A stretch of DNA of 45,577 nt from Lachnospiraceae bacterium (lineage in GTDB: Bacteria > Bacillota > Clostridia > Lachnospirales > Lachnospiraceae): positions 1-45,577 of the forward strand of contig JAAUZT010000052.1 of NCBI GenBank assembly GCA_014804485.1, given 5' to 3'. Under the pieces are notes generated by a model, which worked only from the letters and a program-made list of their open reading frames with translations, was not told the DNA's origin and did not search any database. Of this stretch, positions 1-8,187 are shown one piece after another. Each line of letters starts with the position of its first letter. Positions within the stretch are counted from its first letter, which is position 1. The translations under genes and the position numbers were made by a program.

Positions 1-522
1 GATGCGATCACATCACTTGGAAGTCTGTTGCGGTACAATATGAAATGGACGGCGAACAATGTACCGGTGGAGGAAGAAATCGAATATATCAAAAATTATC
101 TGGCGCTTATTAACCTGCGGTTTGATTATGAAATTTATCTATCCTTGAATATACCGGAAGAAGTATTAAAGCAGGAGATACCCAAAATGTCCCTGCAGCC
201 AATCATCGAGAATGCGATCTACCATGGAATTGAAGAACTTGCAGAAGATACCAATATCTATATTAAAGGCATTGTGAGTGAAGGGGAATGTTTCATCGAA
301 ATCACAGATTCAGGAAGAGGTATGAGCGAGGCGGAGATGGAGAAGCTGAGGAAAAAGCTGGAAGGTGAGATTGAGACAGACGGGGATTCGGGTGACGGAA
401 TCGGATTAAAGAATGTACAAGATAGAATACGCATGAGTTTCGGAGAAGCGTATGGAATCGAAATCAATTCCAAACGTGGCTGTTATACGAAGGTTACGGT
501 ACGTGTACCGATGCAATATTAA
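1..522 (+). CDS. YesM-like sensor histidine kinase, C-terminal part (5' truncated by window edge)
   Basis: The frame is open from base 1, so only the last 173 residues of a larger gene are seen. They include the end of the His_kinase domain and the ATP-binding domain of the YesM/LytS type: an N-box (QPIIENAIYHGIEE), a G1 box (DSGRGM) and a G2 box (GDGIGLKNV). The sensor, the membrane segments and the phospho-accepting histidine lie upstream of the window. The gene ends 17 bases before an AraC-type response regulator, the usual YesM/YesN operon order, so the protein probably phosphorylates that partner. The signal is unknown. YesMN pairs in Clostridia often control neighbouring sugar transporters, but none is visible here. 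Confidence 0.9.
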   Translation, partial: DAITSLGSLLRYNMKWTANNVPVEEEIEYIKNYLALINLRFDYEIYLSLNIPEEVLKQEIPKMSLQPIIENAIYHGIEELAEDTNIYIKGIVSEGECFIEITDSGRGMSEAEMEKLRKKLEGEIETDGDSGDGIGLKNVQDRIRMSFGEAYGIEINSKRGCYTKVTVRVPMQY

Positions 523-539
523 AAGGAAGAAGAGCAGAA

Positions 540-2033
540 ATGAAAACGGTTCTGATCGTAGAAGATGAAAAGTTGATACGGCAGGGAATACGGACAATGA
601 TTCAGAGAAGCGGTGTTCCGGTTGAGATGATCATGGAATGCAGTAACGGAGAGATGGCTCTGGAGATCTTGCAAAATCAGAAGGTGGATGTAATGTTTAC
701 GGATATCCGTATGCCCAAAATGAACGGCATTGAATTGGTGCAGAAAGTGCAGGAATTTCCTGAAAAACCGATTGTTGTAGCCGTCAGCGGGTATGCCGAT
801 TTTACCTATGCGGTAGAAATGATGCGTATGGGAGTGCGCGAGTATATTCTAAAACCTGTGGAAAGAGAAAAGCTACAGGACATTATGAAGAGACTGGAGC
901 AGGAGATTGTACAGAGTCAGGAAAGCAGCCGTACCAGCAAACGGCTCGGACACCAGCAACTGAAGTATCTGATGCTGAACGAACAGATTACGGAAGAGGA
1001 ACTGAATACGATGCAGACTGAGTATGAGAGCGAATTTGATCTGCATGATTTTTATGTATGTGTCACCAGGCTCAGAAAATTTCAGGCTGTGGAAGAGAAG
1101 TATACTTATTTGCATAATGTGGATGGTTATGATGTATACCTTGCTACGGATGAGAATATGCAGCTTCTTCTGAAAAATGAGCTGGCACAGGAATATGTAG
1201 GAGTGAGTGGGGGTCACGGCGGAATCAGGGAGTTGAGAGCGGCGTATCAGGAGGCGGTGGAAGCCAGATACCACGGGTTTTGTACCAATCGGAAAGTATT
1301 TCATACCGGAGAGAAAAGAGTGCGGAGTTCGGCGGATTTTCAGGAGAGAGGAAAGAAACTGACCGGCGCGGAAATGAAGCTGCAGAGAGTGCAGCTGATC
1401 GGTACAGATAAGACCGAAGAACTTGTGAAGGCCTGGAACGGATTGTTTTATGGGGTAAAAAATGAGTGGATAGAACCAGCGGATTTTATAGATTGTATGA
1501 ATGATTTCTTCATTGATCTGCGCAAGACTTATCGGAATGTGCTTACAGGTGAGGAGGAAAGCATAGAAAGGTTAGCGGATTATTTTGGGTTTTCCGTATT
1601 GGCAGTCTGGCAGACGGAGTTTATGGAATGGCTGCTCGAACTTCACGATCGCATTAACAGTCAATTTGATACGAGTAAGAATCAGCAGAAGATCAAGCAG
1701 GCGATAGACTATATACAGAAGAATTATGACAGCGACCTGAACATGGCGGTTGTCTCAAATCATATTTCCATGAATTATTCATTATTTTCGTATCTCTTCA
1801 AGGAATACACCGGCAGTAACTTTGTAAACTATTTAAAAAGCATCCGCATGGAGGAAGCGAAGAGACTGTTGACCGAAACGGATCTGCGGATCATAGAGAT
1901 CAGTGCCAAGGTGGGGTATGATAACGAAAAACATTTCATGAGAATTTTCAAGTCATCCTGCGGGGTGTCTCCCAGCGAATACCGGAAAAATGCGCAAATG
2001 CAGCATTTTTCAACGGGGGATAAAAATGACTGA
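540..2033 (+). CDS. YesN-like response regulator, receiver plus AraC DNA-binding domain
   Basis: This 497-residue protein has an N-terminal receiver domain (residues 1-125) with the acidic pocket VEDE near residue 10, phospho-acceptor Asp55 in FTDIRMP, and Lys in the YILKP motif. A long linker domain follows, then a C-terminal AraC-type double helix-turn-helix (about residues 390-490) with the usual VGYDNEKHFMRIFK and GVSPSEYRK motifs. It lies directly downstream of the kinase gene and very probably forms a two-component pair with it, acting as a cytoplasmic transcription activator. Its targets cannot be read from the window. Its stop codon lies only a few bases from the stop of the convergent gene. 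Confidence 0.93.
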   Translation: MKTVLIVEDEKLIRQGIRTMIQRSGVPVEMIMECSNGEMALEILQNQKVDVMFTDIRMPKMNGIELVQKVQEFPEKPIVVAVSGYADFTYAVEMMRMGVREYILKPVEREKLQDIMKRLEQEIVQSQESSRTSKRLGHQQLKYLMLNEQITEEELNTMQTEYESEFDLHDFYVCVTRLRKFQAVEEKYTYLHNVDGYDVYLATDENMQLLLKNELAQEYVGVSGGHGGIRELRAAYQEAVEARYHGFCTNRKVFHTGEKRVRSSADFQERGKKLTGAEMKLQRVQLIGTDKTEELVKAWNGLFYGVKNEWIEPADFIDCMNDFFIDLRKTYRNVLTGEEESIERLADYFGFSVLAVWQTEFMEWLLELHDRINSQFDTSKNQQKIKQAIDYIQKNYDSDLNMAVVSNHISMNYSLFSYLFKEYTGSNFVNYLKSIRMEEAKRLLTETDLRIIEISAKVGYDNEKHFMRIFKSSCGVSPSEYRKNAQMQHFSTGDKND

Positions 2034-2040
2034 CCTGTTA

Positions 2041-3948
2041 TCAGGTGCGTATAGCATGATGCAGGCTTTTCTCTATGTACATTTTTTTATCCGCTTCGGT
2101 AAACAGTTCCTGTATGTGCTCCGAAGTAAATCCGGAAGCGGGAACTGCGGATGCAAAGCCGCAGCTGCAGGAAACAAGATATTCTTTGCTGCTTAGCTTG
2201 TTGTAATTGTCAAGATAAGCGGCGATAGATTCTGTGCGGTGTCTGGCTTCTGTCTCAGAGAGTCCGACAGTGAGCATATAGAACTCATCTCCGGAGAATC
2301 GTGCACACAGATCTCCGTCATTTGCAGTGCTTTCCAGGGCATGTCCCAATACCTGAATGGCAAAATCACCTTCCTTATGTCCGTAGGTGTCGTTGATCTT
2401 TTTCAATCCGTCCATATCGATCATAAAAGCGGTGAGTGGCAGATTCCCAGAAACAGCACGATTTAAAAGCTGCTCCTCAAAATGGCTGTAACCGTGTCGG
2501 TTGTACAGTCCGGTCAGAAGATCTTTCATATATATATCTTCCAGGCGGCTTACCAGCATACCGGTGCGTTTGGAATCACAGAGGGTCTGTAACATCTGGT
2601 TTATGTTGATCTGCCATTGTACCAGACGAAAATGATAGTCGAGTCGGTTGTTTTCATACCCCAAGGCAATGTAGCCAAATTCCTTATCCTCGAAGAATAA
2701 CGGTGTATAAATATATGCGCAGTCGGAATCGTTGTAAATATAGTCCGGAAGCAGATTTTTCTTTTGATAACTGCATTCAGGCAGCCGTTTTCCGTTTTTC
2801 AGCGCAAGCTTTAACAGGATAGTATCAGTATCCGTGGGCGTTTCTTCATGATTCGTAAGAGCCAGAATATGGCTGGAAACGGAATCCCAGTCAGAATACA
2901 GGCAAAGGTAGAATTCACGGCAATTCTCTATTTTATGCACGAACTGTTCCAGTAACTCCATGCTGCTGTCAAGATCGGTAACATGCTGCAAAGTGGAAGA
3001 CATATTCATGGAGTCGATAATCGATTCCTCTACCGCCTCGATTCGTGAGGACAGCTCCCGCGTGAGGAAGACCGGATTCATATTTTCCGCGGCCTTACAG
3101 CCGCAGGAATTACGAATGAGCGGTTTCGCCGTCTGCCAGGTAACGGGCGGCAGGTCGTTGCCGCGGATCAGGGCGAGCAGATTTTCAACGGCGGTAACGC
3201 CCAAATCATAGACCGGAAAGGAAACTGTAGTAAGCATCGGTGAAACATTGCGGCCTTCCGGTGTATCATCACAGCCGGTTATGGCGATGTCTTCCGGTAT
3301 GCGATAGCCTGCGGCAAGCACGGCAGCAAGAAACAGAAGAGCCAGACGGTCGTTGTAACAGATGACAGCTTCCGGTGTTCCTGACTGGCAGAAAAAGGCA
3401 AGTGCGTCGCCTACGGCAGCACGGTCATAACCGCAACGGTAAATATCGTTTTCGCCGGGTGTCATTCCGGCTTTGTTAAGGGCTTCCTTATAATGGGTTT
3501 CCCGTATATCCGAAAAGAAAGACTCCTCCGAGCATCCTAAGTAACAGACGCGGGAAGCATGATGTACTGTCAGAAAATGGGAAGTCAGTTCTCCCGTCAT
3601 GGAGCTGTTTTCCAAGGCGACAGACGGGAAATGGCTGTTTGCCACGGCAATCTCCACGATCGGGCAGGAAAGTGTCTCCAGCTTGTTTAGGACCTTTTGT
3701 TTCAGATCTAAGGATATATAGGTATCCGAGGCATAAATAATGCCGTCAAAACTGTCATAATTAGGGATTCGCAGAATACTTTCTTCACCAATTTCATAAG
3801 TGCCGAGATTTTCACCGTCAAAGGAGGTGAAAATTTCGGCGGTGTATCCGTATTCCAGCGCTTTGTCGATAATGCCCTGGCATACGTCCTGCTGATAGGC
3901 ACCGAATATATGAGAAATAAAAACACCGATTTTTTTTGAGTGGTACAT
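2041..3948 (-). CDS. LacI-type ligand-binding sensor fused to a GGDEF diguanylate cyclase
   Basis: This 635-residue protein has no signal peptide or membrane segment. Residues 6-275 resemble the periplasmic-binding-protein-like sensor domain of LacI/GalR regulators (GVFISHIFGAYQ, the FDGIIYAS region, AVICYNDRLA, AITGCDDTPEGR), but there is no helix-turn-helix ahead of it. Residues 290-460 form a GAF-like middle region. Residues 470-635 are a GGDEF domain with DLLTGLYNR, IDMDGLKKIND and the signature SGDEF at 552-556, a variant normally compatible with catalysis. The likely role is cyclic-di-GMP synthesis tuned by a small cytoplasmic ligand, perhaps a sugar. Start chosen: ATG 9 bases after a strong AAGGAGGTG. 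A good promoter lies upstream (3983-4011). Confidence 0.88.
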   Translation of the reverse strand: MYHSKKIGVFISHIFGAYQQDVCQGIIDKALEYGYTAEIFTSFDGENLGTYEIGEESILRIPNYDSFDGIIYASDTYISLDLKQKVLNKLETLSCPIVEIAVANSHFPSVALENSSMTGELTSHFLTVHHASRVCYLGCSEESFFSDIRETHYKEALNKAGMTPGENDIYRCGYDRAAVGDALAFFCQSGTPEAVICYNDRLALLFLAAVLAAGYRIPEDIAITGCDDTPEGRNVSPMLTTVSFPVYDLGVTAVENLLALIRGNDLPPVTWQTAKPLIRNSCGCKAAENMNPVFLTRELSSRIEAVEESIIDSMNMSSTLQHVTDLDSSMELLEQFVHKIENCREFYLCLYSDWDSVSSHILALTNHEETPTDTDTILLKLALKNGKRLPECSYQKKNLLPDYIYNDSDCAYIYTPLFFEDKEFGYIALGYENNRLDYHFRLVQWQININQMLQTLCDSKRTGMLVSRLEDIYMKDLLTGLYNRHGYSHFEEQLLNRAVSGNLPLTAFMIDMDGLKKINDTYGHKEGDFAIQVLGHALESTANDGDLCARFSGDEFYMLTVGLSETEARHRTESIAAYLDNYNKLSSKEYLVSCSCGFASAVPASGFTSEHIQELFTEADKKMYIEKSLHHAIRT

Positions 3949-3982
3949 GAAGAAAGCACCTCCTTAATGTATTTACTCTTAT

Positions 3983-4011
3983 ATTGTAAGGGAAAGGAGA
4001 GGGTTTTGCAA
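3983..4011 (-). promoter_or_regulatory. Predicted sigma-A promoter of the sensor-GGDEF gene
   Basis: On the minus strand TTGCAA (4011-4006) and TACAAT (3988-3983) are separated by 17 bases, a near-consensus vegetative promoter about 35 bases upstream of the start codon. It is back to back with the ECF component promoter. Confidence 0.65.
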
Positions 4012-4038
4012 TATTTCTGTGAAAAAGACGGAAAAATA

Positions 4039-4067
4039 TTGTCAAAAAAATATCAATATGATATGAT
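4039..4067 (+). promoter_or_regulatory. Predicted sigma-A promoter of the ECF component-coaX-coaBC genes
   Basis: TTGTCA (4039-4044) and TATGAT (4062-4067) are spaced by 17 bases. A start of transcription near 4075 would give a short leader of about 40 bases to the ATG at 4117. Confidence 0.65.
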
Positions 4068-4116
4068 GTCACCGTATTGTATCTCGTATGAGAATAATAA
4101 CAGGAGGATTCGTACC

Positions 4117-4968
4117 ATGAAAAATGAAAAGACTTATGAACTGGTGCTTACGGCACTGTTCACCGCCATAATCGTGATTATGGCATTCACACCGCTGGGA
4201 TACATCCCGCTTGTAGTCATTAATGCGACGATCATTCATATCCCGGTCATCCTTGGAGCGCTATTTCTCGGACCGAAGAAAGGTGCATTTTTGGGATTCG
4301 TATTTGGTCTGACCAGTTTCATCAACAACACATTTAAGGCAGTTACGGCATCGGCATTCGTGTTCTCGCCGGTCATAGCGTATGACGTAGTCGGCGTATC
4401 GGGGATTTTTAAGAGCATATATATCTGCTTCGTACCGAGAATTTTAGTCGGCGTAGTTCCTTATTTTGTCTACATTCTGATCCGTAATGCGCTGAAGAGC
4501 GAAGGACAGACAGGTAAGATTGTTGTGAATTTACTGGCATCTTTGATTCTGTTTATTTCCGTCAGGGCATTCCTGATTCATCTGCTGCCTGAGACACTCA
4601 GCGCGCTTGTATGTACCATCATCGGTATAGCGGCAGGCAGCGTACTTATGGCTGTTCTCACGGTCAGCGGCAATAAGAAAGAGTCTGTAAATATTGCGCT
4701 CGCATACGCAGGACTGGCGGGTGCCTTCACCAACACACTGTTTGTCATGAGCGGTATTTTTATTCTGTATAAAGATGCTTATGCACAGGCGGTCGGCGTG
4801 GCGGGAGAGGCCGTGCTGGACGTGATCATGGGCGTCGTAACATTTAACGGTATCGTGGAAGCGGTTGTGGCTGCGATCATCGTTGCGGGTGTCGGCTTTG
4901 CGCTTACGAGGGTGAAACCGATCTATTCTATAAACCGAAATAAAGCAGAAAGCAGGGTAAAGACATGA
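4117..4968 (+). CDS. ECF transporter S component, probably pantothenate-specific
   Basis: This 283-residue, very hydrophobic protein has about six membrane segments. The N-terminal pattern (ALFTAIIVIMAF followed by IIHIPVILGALFLGPKKGA) is typical of the substrate-capture (S) subunits of energy-coupling-factor vitamin transporters. The ATPase and T subunits are not nearby, as is usual for group II ECF systems with a shared energising module. It overlaps coaX by four bases (ATGA) and coaBC follows, so pantothenate is the most plausible substrate; that is inference from context. Start chosen at the ATG 9 bases after AGGAGG rather than at the upstream in-frame ATG at 3940, which lies upstream of the promoter. 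Confidence 0.8.
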   Translation: MKNEKTYELVLTALFTAIIVIMAFTPLGYIPLVVINATIIHIPVILGALFLGPKKGAFLGFVFGLTSFINNTFKAVTASAFVFSPVIAYDVVGVSGIFKSIYICFVPRILVGVVPYFVYILIRNALKSEGQTGKIVVNLLASLILFISVRAFLIHLLPETLSALVCTIIGIAAGSVLMAVLTVSGNKKESVNIALAYAGLAGAFTNTLFVMSGIFILYKDAYAQAVGVAGEAVLDVIMGVVTFNGIVEAVVAAIIVAGVGFALTRVKPIYSINRNKAESRVKT

Positions 4969-5735
4969 TCTTAGCGATCGATATCGGAAATACAAATATT
5001 GTTATCGGCTGTATTGAGGGAGAGCGGGTGTGTTTCGTGGAGCGCGTGTCCACGAATCTTGCCAAGACCGAGTTGGAATACGCGGTGGAATTCAGGACGC
5101 TGTTTGAATTGTACCATATCGGTATGGAGGACATCACGGGCAGCATCATATCATCAGTCGTTCCGCCCCTGAATAATATTGTGCGTGCGGCGCTTGAGAA
5201 GACCTTCCATAAGGCACCGCTGTTGGTAGGCCCGGGGGTGAAGACCGGGCTTAATATCCTGATGGATAATCCGGGGCAGCTCGGCTCCGATCTGGTGGTT
5301 AATGCGGTGGCAGGACTGCAATATTACGGTGCCCCGATTATTATGATTGATATGGGAACGGCAACTACCATCAGCGTGGTGGACGATAAGAAGAATTATA
5401 TCGGCGGCATGATCCTGCCGGGGGTCAAGGTTTCTCTCGATTCTCTGGTCAACAGGACTTCCCAGTTACCCCGCATCAGTCTGGAGGCGCCGAAGAAGGT
5501 GATCGGTAGAAATACCATTGACTGTATGAAGAGCGGTATCGTGATGGGTCAGGCGGCATGTCTGGACGGCATGATCGAGCGCATTTTCGATGAACTCGGC
5601 TATGAGGCGCCGGTAGTCGCCACAGGCGGGCTGTCGGGCAGCATTGTACCTTATTGCAAGAGAAAGATTGTATATGACAATGAATTGACCCTGAAAGGGC
5701 TGGGTATCATATATAGGAAGAATGTTGAGAGTTAG
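4965..5735 (+). CDS. coaX: Type III pantothenate kinase
   Basis: This 256-residue protein of the ASKHA fold phosphorylates pantothenate, the first step of coenzyme A synthesis. It shows the phosphate-1 motif AIDIGNTNIVIG at the N-terminus, a catalytic-type acidic motif in NPGQLGSDLVVNAVAG, and MIDMGTATTISVVD as the second nucleotide-binding motif, followed by GGMILPGVKVSLDSL. Its length is normal for the family. It starts inside the stop codon of the upstream ECF gene and is followed by coaBC, so uptake and the first three CoA steps are co-expressed. Type III kinases use ammonium or potassium and are insensitive to CoA feedback (family knowledge). Confidence 0.96.
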   Translation: MILAIDIGNTNIVIGCIEGERVCFVERVSTNLAKTELEYAVEFRTLFELYHIGMEDITGSIISSVVPPLNNIVRAALEKTFHKAPLLVGPGVKTGLNILMDNPGQLGSDLVVNAVAGLQYYGAPIIMIDMGTATTISVVDDKKNYIGGMILPGVKVSLDSLVNRTSQLPRISLEAPKKVIGRNTIDCMKSGIVMGQAACLDGMIERIFDELGYEAPVVATGGLSGSIVPYCKRKIVYDNELTLKGLGIIYRKNVES

Positions 5736-5775
5736 AATAGAATGCATTAAGCGAGACCGAACGGAGGAAGATAAG

Positions 5776-6981
5776 ATGGTAGCAGGCAAACATATTGTGC
5801 TTGGCGTGACAGGCAGTATCGCCGCATATAAAATAGCATCACTCGCCAGTATGCTGGTGAAACAGAAGGCTGATGTGACTGTGATCATGACACCCAATGC
5901 CACCAACTTTATCAATCCGATTACGTTTGAATCGCTGACCGGTAATAAGTGTCTGGTGGATACCTTTGACCGAAATTTTGAGTTTCAGGTGGAGCATGTG
6001 TCGCTGGCGAAACAGACCGATGTATTTCTCGTGGCGCCTGCGTCAGCGAATGTGATCGCCAAGGCGGCTCACGGCATAGCGGATGATATGCTGACAACGA
6101 CACTGCTTGCCTGCACTTGTCCGAAGATCTTCGCACCGGCGATGAATACCAGAATGTACCAGAATCCGATCGTGCAGGATAACATGAAGACGCTTGCACG
6201 GTACGGCATGGAAGTAATTATCCCCGCCAGCGGCTATCTGGCATGCGGCGATACAGGCGAGGGCAAGATGCCCGAGCCGGAAGTGCTCTATGAGTATATC
6301 GTAAAGGCGCTGACACCGAAAGACCTGTCAGGGAAGAAAGTGCTTGTCACTGCCGGTCCTACGCAGGAGAAAATAGATCCGGTGCGCTATATCAGCAATC
6401 ACTCCACCGGTAAGATGGGATATGCAATCGCAAGGCAGGCGATGATGCGAGGTGCAGAAGTGACACTTGTGTCGGGAAAAGTAAGCATACAACCGCCTAT
6501 GGGTGTGCAGGTAGTGCCCGTGGTATCTGCGGCGGATATGGCGCAGGCAGTCAAAGCGGCGGCGCCGGAGCAGGATATCATTATTAAGGCGGCGGCAGTG
6601 GCTGACTATCGTCCCGGTGTGACAGCTGATGAGAAGCTTAAGAAAAAGGATGACGAGATGTCCATCGAACTGGAGCGCACGGAGGATATTCTGGCATATC
6701 TCGGCGCAAACCGCAGGGAAGGACAATTCCTGTGCGGCTTTTCCATGGAGACGGAGCATATGCTGGAGAATTCCCGCGCTAAGCTTAAAAAAAAGAACAT
6801 AGATATGATCGTTGCTAACAATCTGAAACAGGAAGGCGCCGGATTCGGTACCGACACCAATGTGGTGACCCTTCTGACGAGGGACGAGGCGATCGAGCTG
6901 CCCATCATGAGCAAAGAGGATGTGGCAGACAGACTGCTTGACCATATTGTAGAATACGGGCGTATAAAGATCCGGCAATAA
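5776..6981 (+). CDS. coaBC: Bifunctional phosphopantothenoylcysteine decarboxylase / phosphopantothenate-cysteine ligase
   Basis: This 401-residue protein carries out the second and third steps of CoA synthesis. The N-terminal flavin decarboxylase (CoaC, residues 1-185) shows VTGSIAAYKIA, the histidine of VEHVSLA, the PAMNTRMYQNP substrate motif, and the redox-type cysteine in GYLACGDTGEG. The C-terminal ligase (CoaB) shows TAGPTQEKIDPVRYISN followed by HSTGKMG, and the basic DEKLKKKDDE segment of the CTP-dependent family. Start placed at the ATG six bases after ACGGAGGAAG; an in-frame ATG at 5722 would add 18 residues and overlap coaX, with a poor ribosome site. Confidence 0.95.
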   Translation: MVAGKHIVLGVTGSIAAYKIASLASMLVKQKADVTVIMTPNATNFINPITFESLTGNKCLVDTFDRNFEFQVEHVSLAKQTDVFLVAPASANVIAKAAHGIADDMLTTTLLACTCPKIFAPAMNTRMYQNPIVQDNMKTLARYGMEVIIPASGYLACGDTGEGKMPEPEVLYEYIVKALTPKDLSGKKVLVTAGPTQEKIDPVRYISNHSTGKMGYAIARQAMMRGAEVTLVSGKVSIQPPMGVQVVPVVSAADMAQAVKAAAPEQDIIIKAAAVADYRPGVTADEKLKKKDDEMSIELERTEDILAYLGANRREGQFLCGFSMETEHMLENSRAKLKKKNIDMIVANNLKQEGAGFGTDTNVVTLLTRDEAIELPIMSKEDVADRLLDHIVEYGRIKIRQ

Positions 6982-7017
6982 TTGATACCTGATATAACCG
7001 CATATGGAGGAGAAAAC

Positions 7018-7563
7018 ATGAGAATCGGAATGGGTTATGATGTTCATAGACTGACGGAGAACCGCAAGTTGATCCTGGGCGGTGTCGAGATACCATATGA
7101 GAAGGGACTTCTCGGTCATTCAGATGCGGATGTGCTGCTTCACGCCATCATGGATGCACTGCTTGGTGCGGCGGCTCTCGGCGATATCGGCAAACATTTT
7201 CCGGATACCGATCCCGCTTATAAGGGGATTTCTTCGATCGAGCTGCTGAAACGGGTGGGAGAGCTGCTTACGGAAAACAGCTTCTTAGTCGAAAATATCG
7301 ATGCCACCATTATTGCACAGGCACCTAAGATGCGGCCCTATATCGATCAGATGCGGGAAAATATCGCGGAGGCGCTGGACATTGAGACGGAACAGATCAA
7401 TGTGAAAGCCACCACCGAAGAGGGACTGGGCTTTACAGGCACAGGTGAAGGCATATCGTCCCAAGCAATCTGTATGCTGACCAGTCCGCGTGAACTGTAC
7501 AGCGAGGATGTCAGCGCAGCTAAGTGCGACGGATGCGGCGGGTGTCCGAGGCAGACTGAATAG
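7018..7563 (+). CDS. ispF: 2-C-methyl-D-erythritol 2,4-cyclodiphosphate synthase with cysteine-rich C-terminal tail
   Basis: This 181-residue enzyme of the MEP isoprenoid pathway converts CDP-ME 2-phosphate to the cyclodiphosphate. Family signatures are MGYDVHRL at the N-terminus (metal Asp and His), [17 protein letters not shown], and [15 protein letters not shown]. The enzyme is normally about 155-160 residues. This one carries about 22 extra residues ending in [13 protein letters not shown], a CxxCxxC cluster not part of the catalytic fold. Start at the ATG 7 bases after TGGAGGAG. Next to cysE-cysS as in Bacillus (ispF-gltX-cysE-cysS), though gltX is missing here. Confidence 0.95.
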   Translation: MRIGMGYDVHRLTENRKLILGGVEIPYEKGLLGHSDADVLLHAIMDALLGAAALGDIGKHFPDTDPAYKGISSIELLKRVGELLTENSFLVENIDATIIAQAPKMRPYIDQMRENIAEALDIETEQINVKATTEEGLGFTGTGEGISSQAICMLTSPRELYSEDVSAAKCDGCGGCPRQTE

Positions 7564-7601
7564 TAACACAGATATTATTGTTCAGGCATATTCAATACTC
7601 A

Positions 7602-7753
7602 GCACAGATGGAAGTTAATATCTTAAGGAGCCCCTTAAAAAGCGTCAGCGCTTAACGAGGTTATGAGTTGCAAAGCAACTCACGAGTTTAGCGTCTGCTA
7701 CGCTTTTTACGGAGCGAAAGCGCGGCTCCGTAGATATTAACTTTCATCTGTGC
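7602..7753 (+). repeat. 152-nt intergenic palindromic repeat, copy 1
   Basis: The ends are complementary over 22 bases with a single G-T pair (7602-7623 with 7732-7753). Inside, GGAGCC (7627-7632) can pair with GGCTCC (7724-7729), AAAAAGCG (7637-7644) with CGCTTTTT (7701-7708), CGCTTAAC (7649-7656) with GTTTAGCG (7686-7693), and an apical GAGTTGC-AAA-GCAACTC hairpin occupies 7665-7681. There is no reading frame, transposase or terminal T-run. Two further copies and one remnant occur in this window. Confidence 0.9.
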
Positions 7754-7800
7754 GGACGGCTTAGATAAACTGTGGTTTAGATGAACCAGATAGAATAGCA

Positions 7801-7829
7801 TTGACAAAACCAAAATTTTTGCATATCCT
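7801..7829 (+). promoter_or_regulatory. Predicted promoter of the T-box leader and cysE-cysS operon
   Basis: A consensus TTGACA (7801-7806) and TATCCT (7824-7829) are separated by 17 bases. Transcription starting near 7836 would include the entire T-box leader. Confidence 0.65.
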
Positions 7830-7835
7830 ATTAGC

Positions 7836-8125
7836 AGAAACTTATCAGATATAAGATGCAAGCGACTAATACGGAATATGGACATTGAAAGGGAAGAGTA
7901 CCTTTGTCAGAAGCAGACAGAGAGGAACCGCCGTCGGCTGGAAGCGGTTCTTGCGAAGAGAATGGGAAGTGCGCCCCGGAGTCCGGCTTATGCCCGGCTG
8001 ACCCCGTTACAGGTCTTGAGTGAAAGAATGCAGATGTATTCTTTAAGTAGAGTGGAACCGCGGATCATTTCGTCTCTATTTCCGAACCGGAATAGGGCGG
8101 GTACCGCGGTCTTTATATTTCATAG
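7836..8125 (+). promoter_or_regulatory. T-box riboswitch leader, probable cysteine (TGC) specifier
   Basis: The conserved T-box core AGAGTGGAACCGCGG is at 8049-8063. It is preceded by a stem III hairpin (AAAGAAT 8023-8029 with ATTCTTT 8038-8044). TAGAG (8048-8052) pairs with CTCTA (8074-8078) in the antiterminator. The competing terminator pairs ACCGCGG (8057-8063) with CCGCGGT (8104-8110), followed by a T-rich stretch. Stem I features include GAAGAGTAC near 7892 and an apical CAGAGAGGAACCG segment. The likely specifier codon is TGC at 7970-7972, in GGGAAGTGCGCC, which fits the downstream cysE and cysS. Uncharged tRNA-Cys would be expected to allow read-through. The leader is open in the cysE frame, but it is regulatory RNA, not an N-terminal extension. 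Exact ends are approximate. Confidence 0.88.
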
Positions 8126-8166
8126 GGTAAGTTCGGACAATTCCGAGTTTGTGAAGCATATTTCGC

Positions 8167-8187
8167 AAGCGAACCGGTTCGCTTTTT
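8167..8187 (+). terminator. Second intrinsic-terminator-like hairpin just before cysE
   Basis: AAGCGAACC/GGTTCGCTT is a perfect self-complementary stretch (8167-8184) running into TTT, 20 bases before the cysE start and immediately upstream of its ribosome site. Upstream TTCG (8162-8165) could instead pair with CGAA (8170-8173), giving a weaker competing hairpin. Confidence 0.45.

Noticed and set aside
7602-7753. Repeat copy 1 as a simple intrinsic terminator of ispF
   Set aside because: There is no T-run after either stem, the element is 152 nt long with multiple helices, and the same element lies upstream of other genes in both orientations.
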